Assembly: GCA_022695795.1 (NCBI GenBank)
Contig: MU404102.1
Location: forward strand, 186,001-250,000
From: Biscogniauxia marginata
Taxonomy: Eukaryota > Ascomycota > Sordariomycetes > Xylariales > Xylariaceae
Direction: 5' to 3'
Length of the DNA stretch: 64,000 nt
The notes beneath the pieces were generated by a model. The model did not search any database and had not been told where the DNA came from. It worked only from the letters and a program-made list of their open reading frames with translations. Of this stretch, positions 35,367 to 46,678 are shown in pieces (the first letter of the stretch is position 1; every line of letters begins with the position of its first letter). Made by a program: the position numbers and the translations under genes.

Positions 35367-37898
35367 CCTATTCAGCAGACCTCCTTGAGAGGAGAGACTG
35401 CGTCGCTTGTTCCCTGCCAGATTTTCGAAAAGTAAGGGCAATCGAAGGTGAGATTTATTAACACTGGGGAAGTAAGGAAGGGTGCGCCGAACTCGTCAAA
35501 CAGAACGTGTACCAAGATTCTGGGATTCGTTGAGAAATAGAGTGAACAATCAGGAACATCAAATACGAAGAGGTAATGAATGGCCAATGTCGTCAGAGAA
35601 GCACGCGTATGGAGTGCCCAAGTAGGTAGCGAGCTGCCGTCGTGCGTGGCGTTGGGTGTTTAGGTTCGGGTACGATGCCTAGAGGAAATTGGAATAGTTA
35701 GAAATGGCCTCTGGGCGCCTTTCTTCTCTGCGGGCACAAAGGCGCTGGTGACACGCGGGGAGATAAAGAATGTGAGGAAGCCAACAGGCCAGCGTAAGAG
35801 ACAAACAGGACGCCTATCCAGAAACCCTCAAAACGACGGCAAGGGTGACAACAGGGCAAGCATTAGGCTTTGTGGACGAGCGCAAATAAGGTAGCGATGG
35901 CATGGGAAGAATGGCAATGAAGCTCCCACATCGCTATCACCCCGTAGGTAAGTAGGATGGGGCGGCCGGTTACTAACATACCGTTGTCTCACGTTTCGTT
36001 CACGCCTGTCTCCTGCCACAGCCGGGACAGAAGAGGATGAATGATGCTTTGAATTCGGTGGAACCCGGAAAGATCCGCCGATGCAGTCCTCAGTGATGGA
36101 TAGGATGTGTATGGGACGTGTGAGAGGCAGCGGGTGGCCGTGGACGACTTGAGGGCTGTTAAGTCGTGGGGTGAAATACAGTAAACTGCTGCGATGCAAC
36201 AGGATGATGTGCTGGGTTTAGGAATTTGGGACGAGGTGACGAGGGGAAAGGCAGTTGGAGCTTTGATTGGCCCGTGCACAAGGGTACTTAAATCCATGAA
36301 ACATGGGAAGGCGAGTGCGAGTATCTCTAGGTACTTGGCAACCGAAGGATCGACTACTCGGAAGAAGTACATATTCATACTGTCAGATGCGGGGTACTAC
36401 ATGTACTCTAATTAGAGATAAGTACCTACCTACACAGGCGTAGACAGCGCTTCGGGTGTTCGGTGGTCGTACCCGGTCCCACCCTGAAGGTGCCCCCCGC
36501 TAAGACCTGACATCAACGCCAACAGGTGCTTGACAAGTGATGAGCACCTACCTAGGTTAGATATGTAGGTACCTACGTATGAGGTAGAATACCCAGGTAA
36601 GACCTCAATGTTGTAGCTCCAAGCCTTCCACGATCTGTTTGGATAATAGGTCACATTTGCATATACAACTTAGGGTAGAATAAGTAGTAATGAGATCTAC
36701 CTGTTGACGCAACTAAAGTTACCATCTTGAACCCTACACACCTTAGATAAGTGTACCTGCTACGTAGTCTGACGTAGGTACATACTTGGGGCTGAAAGCA
36801 TTACCTAGGCCGTTTTATGTGAATGGCCACTCACAACGTGCTGTGATAGAAGCTGACCCCGCTCCAACTACTCTGGTAGGGTATACAAGAAGAGGCGTGG
36901 AACTGAAACAAGGATGTGTTCTCGTGACCCATTGTCGTCATCATCTCGAGCACGACATCTAAATAGCAAATAGAGCTCTGTCATACAATATTCATACCTG
37001 CTATAGAAACTCCTAGTTGAACTATGATATAGGTAGTCATGGAGGGAGTGATAAATATATTAACAGCCCCCGCAATGATATCTTATATCTACCGAGACAA
37101 TATGTTAGTTTTTTTTCTCTTTTTTAAATTTTTAATCTTTTTAAAATATAATATAATATAATAAATATATATAATTATTTTAAATTTTTATATTTATTAT
37201 TTCAATACCTATATAAAAAATTATAAAGAAAACATGTAATAAATATAAAAAATAAAGTATAATACTTATATGTAGCACTTGTTCTGTTACTATGAGGTAC
37301 ATTACGAGCTGCCGTTTACGGAGATGCTTCCCCCTAAACACGCGGGGCAAACCTCAAATTTACGTAACTTACTCGAGCCCCCTTTTCAGAAAAGCATCAA
37401 GTCGCAGTTCAATAGGCGGCAAGCTCGCCGGGGCAACCGTGGAAACTGTGCTCAATTAGGTACAGATATGGCAAAGCGAAATACTGACGGCGAAAAGTCC
37501 GCGATACGATAGACCTACGGTTTCGAGAGGAAGGGTTTAAACGAGGTTACGGAACGAGATTCTCATAATATATGGGACAGGGAATGCTTCGTGATATCGA
37601 CGTTTACGGTATTCAAGCTTGCAACCCCCTAATCGAGACCGCTGGGTAGAGACTAGGTAAGGTCGGAAGATGGTATACAAAGCGCGCGGAGAATAGTGCT
37701 CGAGGAAGTTGTATAGTAGATATAAATGCATAATGCTTCACGGTACATAAGACATCGCAGGATTACCTATTAAGGAACCAAGACTCCAATATGTCAACAC
37801 TCCGGCCATAAGAACAGCAAAAAATATCCACCTCTACTCACTCTCCTTGGGCAAGGAGACAGTCATGGGTCTAGCGTGAGCTTCCCAATACACAAGCT
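35367..37898. other. Gene-free stretch containing an AT-rich island
   Basis: Holds the 5' region of the PP2C gene, TAGGTAGG/CCTACCTAGG motifs near 36424 and 36549, and the AT-rich island listed next. No gene was recognised. Confidence 0.4.
37103..37275. repeat. Extremely AT-rich island
   Basis: About 170 bp that is nearly all A and T, with runs such as ataatataatataataaatat, between flanks of ordinary composition. The edges are abrupt on both sides. It has no open frame. Candidates are a mitochondrial-DNA insertion, a mutated (RIP-affected) repeat stub, or a low-complexity expansion. Confidence 0.6.
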
Positions 37899-38842
37899 CT
37901 ACTTCCTAAGACTGTCAAGACGAGCCTGCAGGTCGTCGTCGCCAGGGTCACCCCCACCACTGCCGCCACCGATTGCTTGGGCAACTCTACCCTCGGCAAC
38001 CTTGTCGGACTGAAGCCCCGTCGGTGTCTCCCCGAACTGTAGAGATGTTAGACTCTGGGTTTGGTTGGTTCTGTGCTGAGGGCCACTTACGGCTTGGTTA
38101 AGATCCACGCCAATCTCTTCCAGGACCTGTTCTACAACCTCATCGCCTTCCTCCTCTACGCCGACGTCCATTGCGTCGTCGATGGCGTCATCCATCATCT
38201 CCTGTCTCTGTTCCATCATATCGTTCTCGCGTTCGAACTCCATGGCGATACGCTGCAGGGCGGGGAGATTCATCGACCGGTTCATGCTGCCGAGTGCCAT
38301 AGTGGCCCCCTTCATGGCCTGCATCATTTGTTCGTTCGTTCGGTGCGTCTACGAGATACCCTCGTTAGTTCTGCATCAGAAGTCGAGGCGTATTGATGAC
38401 TAACCTGAAGGCGTAGAGATATTTTTTGTAGTTGACTCTTCATTCCATAGAACTTCTCGATATATCTGTAACAATAGTAATAAAAAGATGTAAGTATCTG
38501 CTACGCTTGAGACACAAGGACTGGAGCTGATGGGCATGTTCTTACCTTCTTGTGCGCACTAGGTCCTTCGCCTGGATCTTGGCTGCTCCCATCTGACCCT
38601 TCTGTGCACTCTGCTTGATCTGGCCGACCAGCGTCTTTTCCTGCTTTTCCAACTTGACTCGTACCTGATCAAGTTCTCGGATGGCCTTGTCAAGCAGACG
38701 CTGGTTCTTGCGCAGACGTTCGGCGGGCGTCATGCGCTTACCGAATGCCCATTCTAGGATCTATTCACACGCAATCAACCCTTTTGCTCCCCCCAATACC
38801 AGCTCCGAAGCACGGAGAGGAGGCACCGGTGCTTACATTCAT
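37899..38842 (-). CDS. vps2: ESCRT-III subunit Vps2/Did4 (CHMP2)
   Basis: Five exons: 38842-38837, 38760-38546, 38465-38405, 38348-38091 and 38036-37899, giving 225 residues. The first exon is only ATGAAT; joined to the next it reads MNILEWAFGKRMTPAERLRK, the conserved Vps2 N-terminus. The Snf7 domain continues through a basic helical hairpin (LDKAIRELDQVRVKLEKQEK, KSQLQKISLRLQ), MKGATMALGSMNRSMNLPAL and the acidic ERENDMMEQRQEMMDDAID helix. The C-terminal end, DLQARLDSLRK, fits the MIM1 motif that binds the MIT domain of the Vps4 ATPase. The protein caps ESCRT-III filaments on endosomes for multivesicular-body sorting and membrane scission. It is head-to-head with fzo1, 873 nt apart, so the two may share a promoter region. 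Confidence 0.95.
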
Positions 38843-39715
38843 GTTTGCAATCACGTATGGCTTGTCGGAAGATTAGGAGGAAAGTCAAAGATGGGACTTC
38901 TGGTGTTGTGTAATCGCTCGATGCTGTCGTTCGGAGCAGGCGGTGGCACGCATCTACCTTGAAGAGTTCAAGGTGTCTAGGCAACGAGATTGAACGGCAT
39001 GGATCACTACCTGCCGGTTTTCTCAGGGGAGTCCGGGACAACTGTATCGATTCTTATTCGAGCGTTTTTGCTGTTTCGCGTCGTCGTCGGCGTCGTGATC
39101 GTCAATGCGAGAAGGACGTTTTCTGGCTTGGCTACATCAAATGGACGTTTGATACATTGGCATTGGTAGAGGTAGGTAGATAATTAGGTAGTATTACCTA
39201 GCGTGGCCCATAGTGTGCTAACTAAATGGATTGGAGGGGTGACCTGAGTACAGGACAGTGCTGTAAGTGGTTTAGCGTTAGAGAAACGATAGTGATTGGT
39301 GGGGTGCCGTGGTGGATAGCGGGACCTACGAAGCATGACATCAAACTAAATACCGCCGGTCGGCCATCGGACATCGGCTGCTCTGTCCTATCTGCTTCCA
39401 GAGACAGGTAGATACCCTAATAGAAGTGGGGGTTCTTGGGCCTTCTCTTTTTCTGCTCATGCAGCTTGGTGACCTGACCAATCACAACATTTTCTCATCG
39501 AGCCACCCAAATTTCGCCTCCCCGTCCCGAATTCAATGCGAGCACTCTGAAGGGGAAAAATTGTAACAGCAACAACTAAATACTGTCATTCCCTCGCCCC
39601 AACACGTCCGACATCGAAGGCCTCACCTACCACCCTCGTGCTCGCCTTCGCCCTCTCGTCGCCCGAACAGATCGATACCACACTGTCCCATGGATTCCTA
39701 GCTCAACCGATCGTC
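38843..39715. promoter_or_regulatory. Shared upstream region of the divergent vps2 and fzo1 genes
   Basis: An 873-nt spacer between two start codons pointing away from each other. It must hold both promoters. A gaggtaggtagataattaggtag run lies near 39169-39191, and a CT-rich stretch lies close to the fzo1 start. No TATA box stands out, as usual for housekeeping genes. Confidence 0.5.
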
Positions 39716-42530
39716 ATGAGCCAGCAATACTACACCGCCAAGGGCAAGTCGCCCAATGGCCGAAATGGCGATGACAGGACCACCTCTCCACCTGCCGCGC
39801 CCACTTCCGGAAGCCCGGCCTATATGACAGTTGGCAGTGGCTCGACCTCCCAGCACGCCACACGGCTGCAGTCTCTCATCGACAACGACTCTGGCTACGG
39901 CGGGAGTATCGCGGGAGACGACGTCGGCTCCTCTAAATTGCCGTTGGGCTCCCCTCGAACCGATCCTTCGCTTGCGAGAGACATGTCGATGCACCGGCAG
40001 ACTACCGGCAGCCCTGAGTCCGACCAGAGGAACCAAGCCGCTGCCGTTTCCCAGCTATGGTATAACCAGCAGCGAGTGTCCCTCGGTCGTTCGATCACCA
40101 AGGTTGTCGAACTTCTCGAGGGGCTTCAAGAGATAAATGTCACCTGGCCGGCGCATTACCCATCCCTCCATCGGGCAGGCACCTTCTCCCCCGACCGACC
40201 CTCGTCCTCATCGCGACCAGTCCTGCAGCATGGCTCCTCTATGTCAAACTCGGGTGATATGTCGTCCTTTCACGATGCCCCTAAACCCCTACGACGGGCC
40301 ATGACGAGTTTTGGAGATCACGGATCTGCCGAATCTAGCAAAGATGCCGAAAACAAAGCCGTCGTGGATGCTCCAAGACTAATCACCCCTCAGATAGCGC
40401 AAGAATTCTCCATCTTGAAGCTGGATTTGAAGCTGGGTTCTTTGCATCAGGCCGAGCTAGTCCATTCCCTCGAGAAGGGCTCCGTCGCTGCCTTACTCGA
40501 CGGCAAGATCAACACGAGCATCAAGCACCTCCTATCTCTTCGGGAACGCATCGACGACACTGCTAGCAAGGTACTAGTGACCGGAGACTTAAACGCGGGA
40601 AAATCGACCTTCTGCAATGCACTGTTGCGACGTAAACTTCTACCGGAAGACCAGCAGCCATGCACAAGTATCTTCTGTGAGGTTTTGGACGCGAGAGAAA
40701 ATGCCGGCATCGAGGAAGTCCATGCCGTCCACAGAAATGCTATTTACAACCGACACGACGAGACTACCTATGATGTCTTCTCCCTGCAGGAGCTAGAGAA
40801 AATTGTTATCGACAACACTACCTATATGCAATGCAAGGTCTACGTAAAGGATGCGCGGACTATCGATGAATCGTTGTTGAACAACGGTGTGGTAGATATT
40901 GCGTTGATTGATGCGCCGGGTCTCAACTCTGACACGACAAAGACCACCGCAATATTTGCACGGCAGGAAGAAATCGACGTAGTAGTCTTCGTCGTTTCTG
41001 CTGCGAACCATTTCACGCAGTCTGCGAAGGAGTTTATATGGGCTGCCGCAGCCGAAAAGGCGTACATTTTCATGGTTGTCAACGGCTACGACACTATTCG
41101 AGACAAGGAACGATGCCAAAAGATGATCCTGGACCAGATCTATGGCTTGAGTCCTCGCACATTCAAGGAATCCACCGAACTTGTGCATTTCGTTTCTAGC
41201 AATGCCATACCGGTAGGACCGTCGCCGCCCGGTGGTCCGGATGGAGGAGGCAGTGGTAGTTCTAGCGGAGGTGGTGGCGATCCAGGTGACGACCCGAAAG
41301 GTAAGGGCAAGGAGAAGGAGAAGATCGAAGACTTCGAGAGGTTGGAACAGTCTTTAAGACGTTTTGTCTTGGAGAAGCGAGCACGATCTAAACTCGCCCC
41401 TGCAAAGACCTACCTCCTGAACATCCTCAACGATCTCCATATCCTTGCCAACGTCAACTCGGAAGTAGCACAGTCTGAACTCGAGCGGGTGACACGGGAT
41501 CTAGAAGAGATCGAACCACAGCTCGAGGCATCCACAAAGGCAAAGGCGGAAATCGGCGATGAGATTGACCAGACTATTGAGGAGACGTGCAAGGAGATCT
41601 ATGATCACACGCGCACGACACTTAACTCTGCTATTGCTCATGCTGGCGACGGCAATCTTGGTGTGCCATACCCGGGATTCTTCAGTGCTTTCCAGTATGC
41701 GGAGGATCTGAAGGAGGCGATGCTGTTCGAAATCTCCTCATCGGTTACTGCATGCGAGGAGCACGCTCGAACGCAGACAGTAAATGGGGTCAATGCCATC
41801 AAGCAACTTGGCATATTGCACCTTGGCAACGAGTATCATGACCTTAACTTTCGTTCCGACGTCATGTTCCGCCGACGGCGTGACCAGCTGGCTAAGCAGA
41901 TTGATATTCCGACCGAGCTCATGGACTTTGTTGACTGGTCAACTCTAATGCAACGCCAGGAGAAGGTTGCCGGCACCGGGATGGCCATTACTGTTGCTAC
42001 CGCCGTTGGCGGGCGTCTCATTGGTGGTATGGGCTGGATGGACCATGCACTGAGTGTGGTCAAGGTTGTTGGGAACGACAACTTGCGAAAGCTGATCATC
42101 CCTGGCCTAGTCCTAGCTGGTAAGTTCGCCATCGTGACAAGTCTAATGGCAAGTTTATGGCTAACTATTTACTCTAGTTGTTTCCGCCACGGCCTATGTC
42201 CTTCAACAAATCCCTCAATCGCTTCCCCATCGACTATCAGAAAAGCTCTCTGCACAACTGGCCGCTATCGACTACGTGCATTCGAACAGCACACGCATTG
42301 CAAGCTCCGTCCGCAAGGTGCTCCGATTCCCTGCTGACAACCTCCGAGTCGGCTTGACGCGATCCGTGGAGCAGCTTGGGACACGGCGAGACGAGACCAT
42401 GAAGGTTCGCGGCGAAAGCGAGGTCGCATTCAAGTATTTCGGTAACCTCGTCCGGAACACGACCCACCAACGTAGCCTAGTTGAAGAGGTCGACCTAGAC
42501 GCCCATCCGCAAGCACACGGAGCTGCTTAA
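39716..42530 (+). CDS. fzo1: Mitofusin, mitochondrial outer-membrane fusion GTPase Fzo1
   Basis: Exons 39716-42119 and 42178-42530 (intron 42120-42177) give 918 residues. The ATG chosen gives MSQQYYTAKGKSPNGRN; the frame reaches further up only through a GTG. After a disordered Ser-rich start and a first helical repeat, the dynamin-like GTPase domain has G1 GDLNAGKST near residue 290, the switch TSIFCEV, G3 DAPGLNSDTT and G4 VVNGYDTIRDK. A Gly/Pro/Asp/Lys-rich insert at about 498-537 separates it from the coiled coil (LERVTRDLEEIEPQLEAST). Two hydrophobic segments near 756-770 and 793-812 form the outer-membrane hairpin; the intron sits inside the second. The last coiled coil ends in AFKYFGNLVRNTTHQRSLVE. 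The protein tethers and fuses mitochondrial outer membranes using GTP, as established for yeast Fzo1. Confidence 0.95.
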
Positions 42531-44742
42531 AGCAAACGACGTATTCCCTTTGTGCTTGGCATCGAATGGCGTTTAGGAAAAGGCAGCAGCACGCCCCGTC
42601 GAATTCTCAACATACCACCACGTTTTTTTTTTGACTCACCCATGACGTCCGTTATTGATTCTCAATTTTCCTACTATGCGCAACTGATGGATGATGGATG
42701 GGTGAAAGGAAGAAAAGAAAAGAAAAGGGATGAATAGAATTCGAAAAAGGGGCCCTGTCGCAGTGCGGTGTGGTTCTGTTTTACCTACTTTAATGTACGC
42801 GTAACAAAAGCACGCTCTCTTCGTTTCCCTCTTAGAGATTCTCTTCTTCCTAAATTCTCCCCTCTGGATCTGAATTATGATGTTATAAGTCTTACTCTAC
42901 GTAACAACTTTTTCTTAGCTTTTGAACGTGAAATGAATAAAATAAAAAAGCAGTTTCGCATTATGGCTAAAGCCTGATATATGAATTAGTACTGTTCACC
43001 CACCATTATTGCATGATACGTTTCATTCTTGCTGCTAAGATTATGTTTGGCTTAAGGGTAGTAGATAGGGGGTGACTTCCCGACTGGGCATGTCTGAGTG
43101 CACACGAACATAGATAGGCATGTATATAGGGGCTACATGTAGTATTGCCCGTGGCCTTATGCAAGACTACTTTAACCTTGACATACGCTACATAGGTAAG
43201 GTTATTGGACTAAATAAGTAACTACCTAGGTAGACATACCGGCTAATCTCGCTATCCAAGTTGAAACCACTAGTGGCCATTCCCGAGAGTATAGATAAGA
43301 TAGAGTTTCCACGCCGGCGTGATGGTCAAATAACCTTAGAGGTGTTTTAGGAGGTAGGTAACTCTTCTTAAGATGACTTTGTGCAACGAAAACTTCCCAA
43401 GGATTATGTGCAGGTTACTCCGTACCTACTAGTACACACCTTAGCATCCAGAGTCTCCGGGCTTTCCCAATCGAGCCGCCGGGACGAGTTTTCATTGGGT
43501 CTTGAACTCGTCGCTTACGAAGGACAATGATGACCCGGGATATACCTAGGACCCTGGACCTTGGATTGGACACAGGAATATGCTAACTGGTCATTATTAA
43601 ATACTCACTACTTGTATCTTAGGTACTTCTTTACCTAAGTTACTGACTCAACCACTTTATATGTACTATTTCAAAATGTTTATGGACCTCAACTTACCAC
43701 TTACCACTGCTTCGAGGGAGATATGGTATTTGGTGACTCTCCATTCGACTGTAGAATTTGAGCCTGTCCAACAAGGACCAGGATTGCTAGTCTTATTGTT
43801 ATGTATACACCTATTTCCAGCTGCCCGGAACTCACGTCCACACTGGTGTACAGTCCCAACCCCGGGGGGTCCTAGTCTAATATACGTCCCCTGTGTTATC
43901 TCAAAACTTCTAGGGTCCAGATCCATATTCTAGATAGCTTGGCTTATACAGTAACTTGACAGACATCTGATGGGGTCAAGTTTACTCGCTATTTTAAGGT
44001 TACGTGCGTTGTGATTAGTGATTATCTGGGTATATATATATGTGTGTGTATGTATGTAATGCAAATACCCCTGAAAGCGGACGAGGTAAGGGCGGAATAG
44101 TTGAAACGACTGAACCCGGGGGATATATTAATTTTCTTTGCCATAAACTCGCAACACCAACAGGTGCACTCATAAATATACTCATGCCCAGCTCTGGCCA
44201 GTGCCTCCCTTGCGGGAACCCAAAGGGCCAATAATGCTGTAAGCAAAGGGCCGAGGAGGGCTATCGACCAACTCGTTGGCTTGAATTCACATATTATAAG
44301 GATATAACGGCTGCCATCACTGTGCTTTTAAGGGAGTCTGGATAAGCTCGCTAGCCAGAATTACCTAGTTCTGTATATATGTGACAACTCATCGCCTCTC
44401 CGAAAGGCGAGATGAAATAGGTTTTAGCGCTGCATTTGTTTATCTATTTCCTCAAATCTTTTAAATAGGTATGATAAAGGAGACTGTGTTGTCTTCTGCC
44501 ATTTAATAAGCGTATTTCGAATTGCTTTCCCCCCTTTGTTAGAAACACGAACTCCCTACTAAAGCAAACTTGGTCAGAGGACGACGACTGATTCCACCAC
44601 CACAAGGCTCGCTTATCAGATTCTGGCTCTCAATAGCATATATTCTAAAACGTATAGGAAACCTCATATGTTATAGAGTTATACAGTCCTTACCGACATA
44701 TATATCTCCACAACTTCTCGCCCTTGTGACTTTGCGACCTCG
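42531..44742. other. Gene-free stretch
   Basis: Contains the 3' end of fzo1, TAGGTAGG-like motifs (43224, 43352), a tatatatatgtgtgtgtatg microsatellite near 44032-44056 and, just before the chitosanase start, a TATA-like acatatatatctcc run at about 44696-44709. No gene was recognised. Confidence 0.45.
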
Positions 44743-45808
44743 ATGATGTATTTCACTCTCGCCCTTTTCCTCTCCTCCCTACTCTCCACCTCCCGGGCCC
44801 GGGACATCCCCGCCAATATACGCAAGTTCTACGACGGCGTCCTCGTCCAGGGCGACTGCCGGAACAAGCTCGCCACAGGCCTCTACTCCTGGCCCAGCTC
44901 TCCTCCGGGTACGTCAGAGCCAGACAGACACGGGAATCACACTGCAATGTATTGCGCTAGGTTCCATCCATCATAAACATAAGCCACTCGCTAACAACTA
45001 GGGGCTTTTTTTTAATGGGTTCCAGAATGGTCCTACTGTGGTGACCACCTCGCGGACCACCAGGTCATATACATCCAGGGTCCCGGGGGTTTGTACACAA
45101 ACATGGATATTGACTGCGACGGGGTGCAGCGACAGCCCAACAGCGGGCGGTGCGGGAACAACACGAGTGACCAGGCGCAGACGGCGTTCCGGAAGGAGGT
45201 GGCGGGCTACGGCCGTGGCGTCGACGATCTGGACCCGTACGTGCACCCGTTCGTCGTGTTCGGCAACTCCGGAACGCAGCCGCACAATGTGCCGTTCCGG
45301 CCGCAGGAGTACGGCATCGAGCCGCTGAGCGTCATGGCCGTTGTATGTCCGGATAAGCTAGTATGTTACTCTACCCTCTTTCCCCCTTTCCCCTCCCCCC
45401 CCCTTTTTTTTGTCAACCTACCGATTCTTCCCTACCAGAATTGAGTATGTTAAGACAAGCATAAACTTGATAGAGAGAGAATTTATTGAGAGAGTGTGTG
45501 ATAGAGAACTGTGCACTGACACCTCGACTCTCCCACAGGTCTACGCCGTATGGGGCGACACCCAAGGCGGCGAGCGCGACGCCTCGTTCGTGGGCGAGGC
45601 CTCCCTAGCGCTAGGCGAGCTGTGCTACGGCGAGGATGGGGCCGTTGGCGGCGGCGTCAGCCACGAGTCCAACGACGTCATGTACATCGCGTTCACGGGC
45701 CCCGACGCCGTGCCCGGCGCGGATGGTGCTGCCTGGGACGCGCGTAACAAGGAGGAGTTCGAGGAGAGCATCGCCGCGCTCGGGGATAAACTCATACAAA
45801 GAATTTAG
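44743..45808 (+). CDS. Secreted GH75 endo-chitosanase
   Basis: Exons 44743-44908, 45026-45360 and 45539-45808 give 256 residues, all in frame. Residues 1-19 (MMYFTLALFLSSLLSTSRA) are a signal peptide. The mature protein starts RDIPANIRKFYDG and follows the GH75 pattern: GDCRNKLATGLYSW, YCGDHLADHQVIYIQGPG, NMDIDCDGVQR, QTAFRKEVAGYG, YVHPFVVFGN, YGIEPLSVMAVVC and YAVWGDTQGG. The catalytic pair expected from the Fusarium solani chitosanase (Asp175, Glu188) falls on Asp174 in WGDTQGG and Glu187 in VGEASLALGEL. It cleaves beta-1,4 bonds in chitosan with inversion, outside the cell. The second intron is long for this window (178 nt) and holds a C/T homopolymer tract. Length and layout match the catalytic domain alone, with no binding module. 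Confidence 0.93.
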
Positions 45809-46678
45809 GGCTGAGGCTGAGGCCGACAACAATGATTATGATGAGAGCAAGTCCGCCCTGTCTAGAGTATTTGGAAGACGCATTTTACTTAAAAATCGGT
45901 TGGAATAGAACCCTTACGATTCTGAGTGGCTTCTTATGAAGATCAAAAAGGGGGATAAGAGGTAGGTAGTTTCCTAAGGATACACGGTTAGACTAGAGCC
46001 TTAAATCAAGACCTGGGCTCGAATCCTATCCAAGCCAAAACTTTCGCCCTTCACAATTTATCTTCTTTTCTTCTTTTTATCTTGAACCTTACATGCGCAA
46101 AGTTCCACCCGAATACCGAACCGATCTCGTTTCACCAAGGTTGTCATGCATACTTACCTACATATGCGATATGCCATAACAACCTTGATAACCCACAAAC
46201 TGGCAAGAACATAAGAGCATAACAATTATAAAACTTCTTGTTTCCTCCCCTTTTCGATAAAACATACAGATATTACAAGACATCCATGATGATGTTTATA
46301 ACATCAAGCTGCCAGGGAAATAGTACCAGGAACAATCGTCAGGGCTCTCTTTGATCCACATACAAATAACCAATAAGGCTAATCTCAGGACGCATTCCAC
46401 CTAAAGCCAAGTCACGGTTATCACCCGAAGATAGGAGAAAACACAGGAACTCAGCTCTAGACGTGCGGTTGAAGTTTTCGTCATCCGATTGTAGGTACCG
46501 TCAAGACAAAGGGAGATAATGGACTTACGGTGATGATGTTCCCATCCAATACCTACCTACGCACCTGGCCATATTGAGTGTGAAAATAAAATGAGTCTGA
46601 ATACCTCATAATCCACAAATCCACAGGTAATTGAAATACTGCATATTGCAAGGCACACCAAGCTTGGCCACGTTGTAT
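45809..46678. other. Spacer
   Basis: Lies between the convergent chitosanase and Rio1 genes. A short tRNA-like stretch near 45978-46031 was considered and rejected. Nothing else was seen. Confidence 0.4.

Noticed and set aside
45978..46031. tRNA-like stretch: ggata and tatcc ends pair and a ctcgaat T-loop-like run is present
   Set aside because: The paired ends span only 54 nt, the T stem does not close properly, and no anticodon arm forms; too short and irregular for a tRNA.
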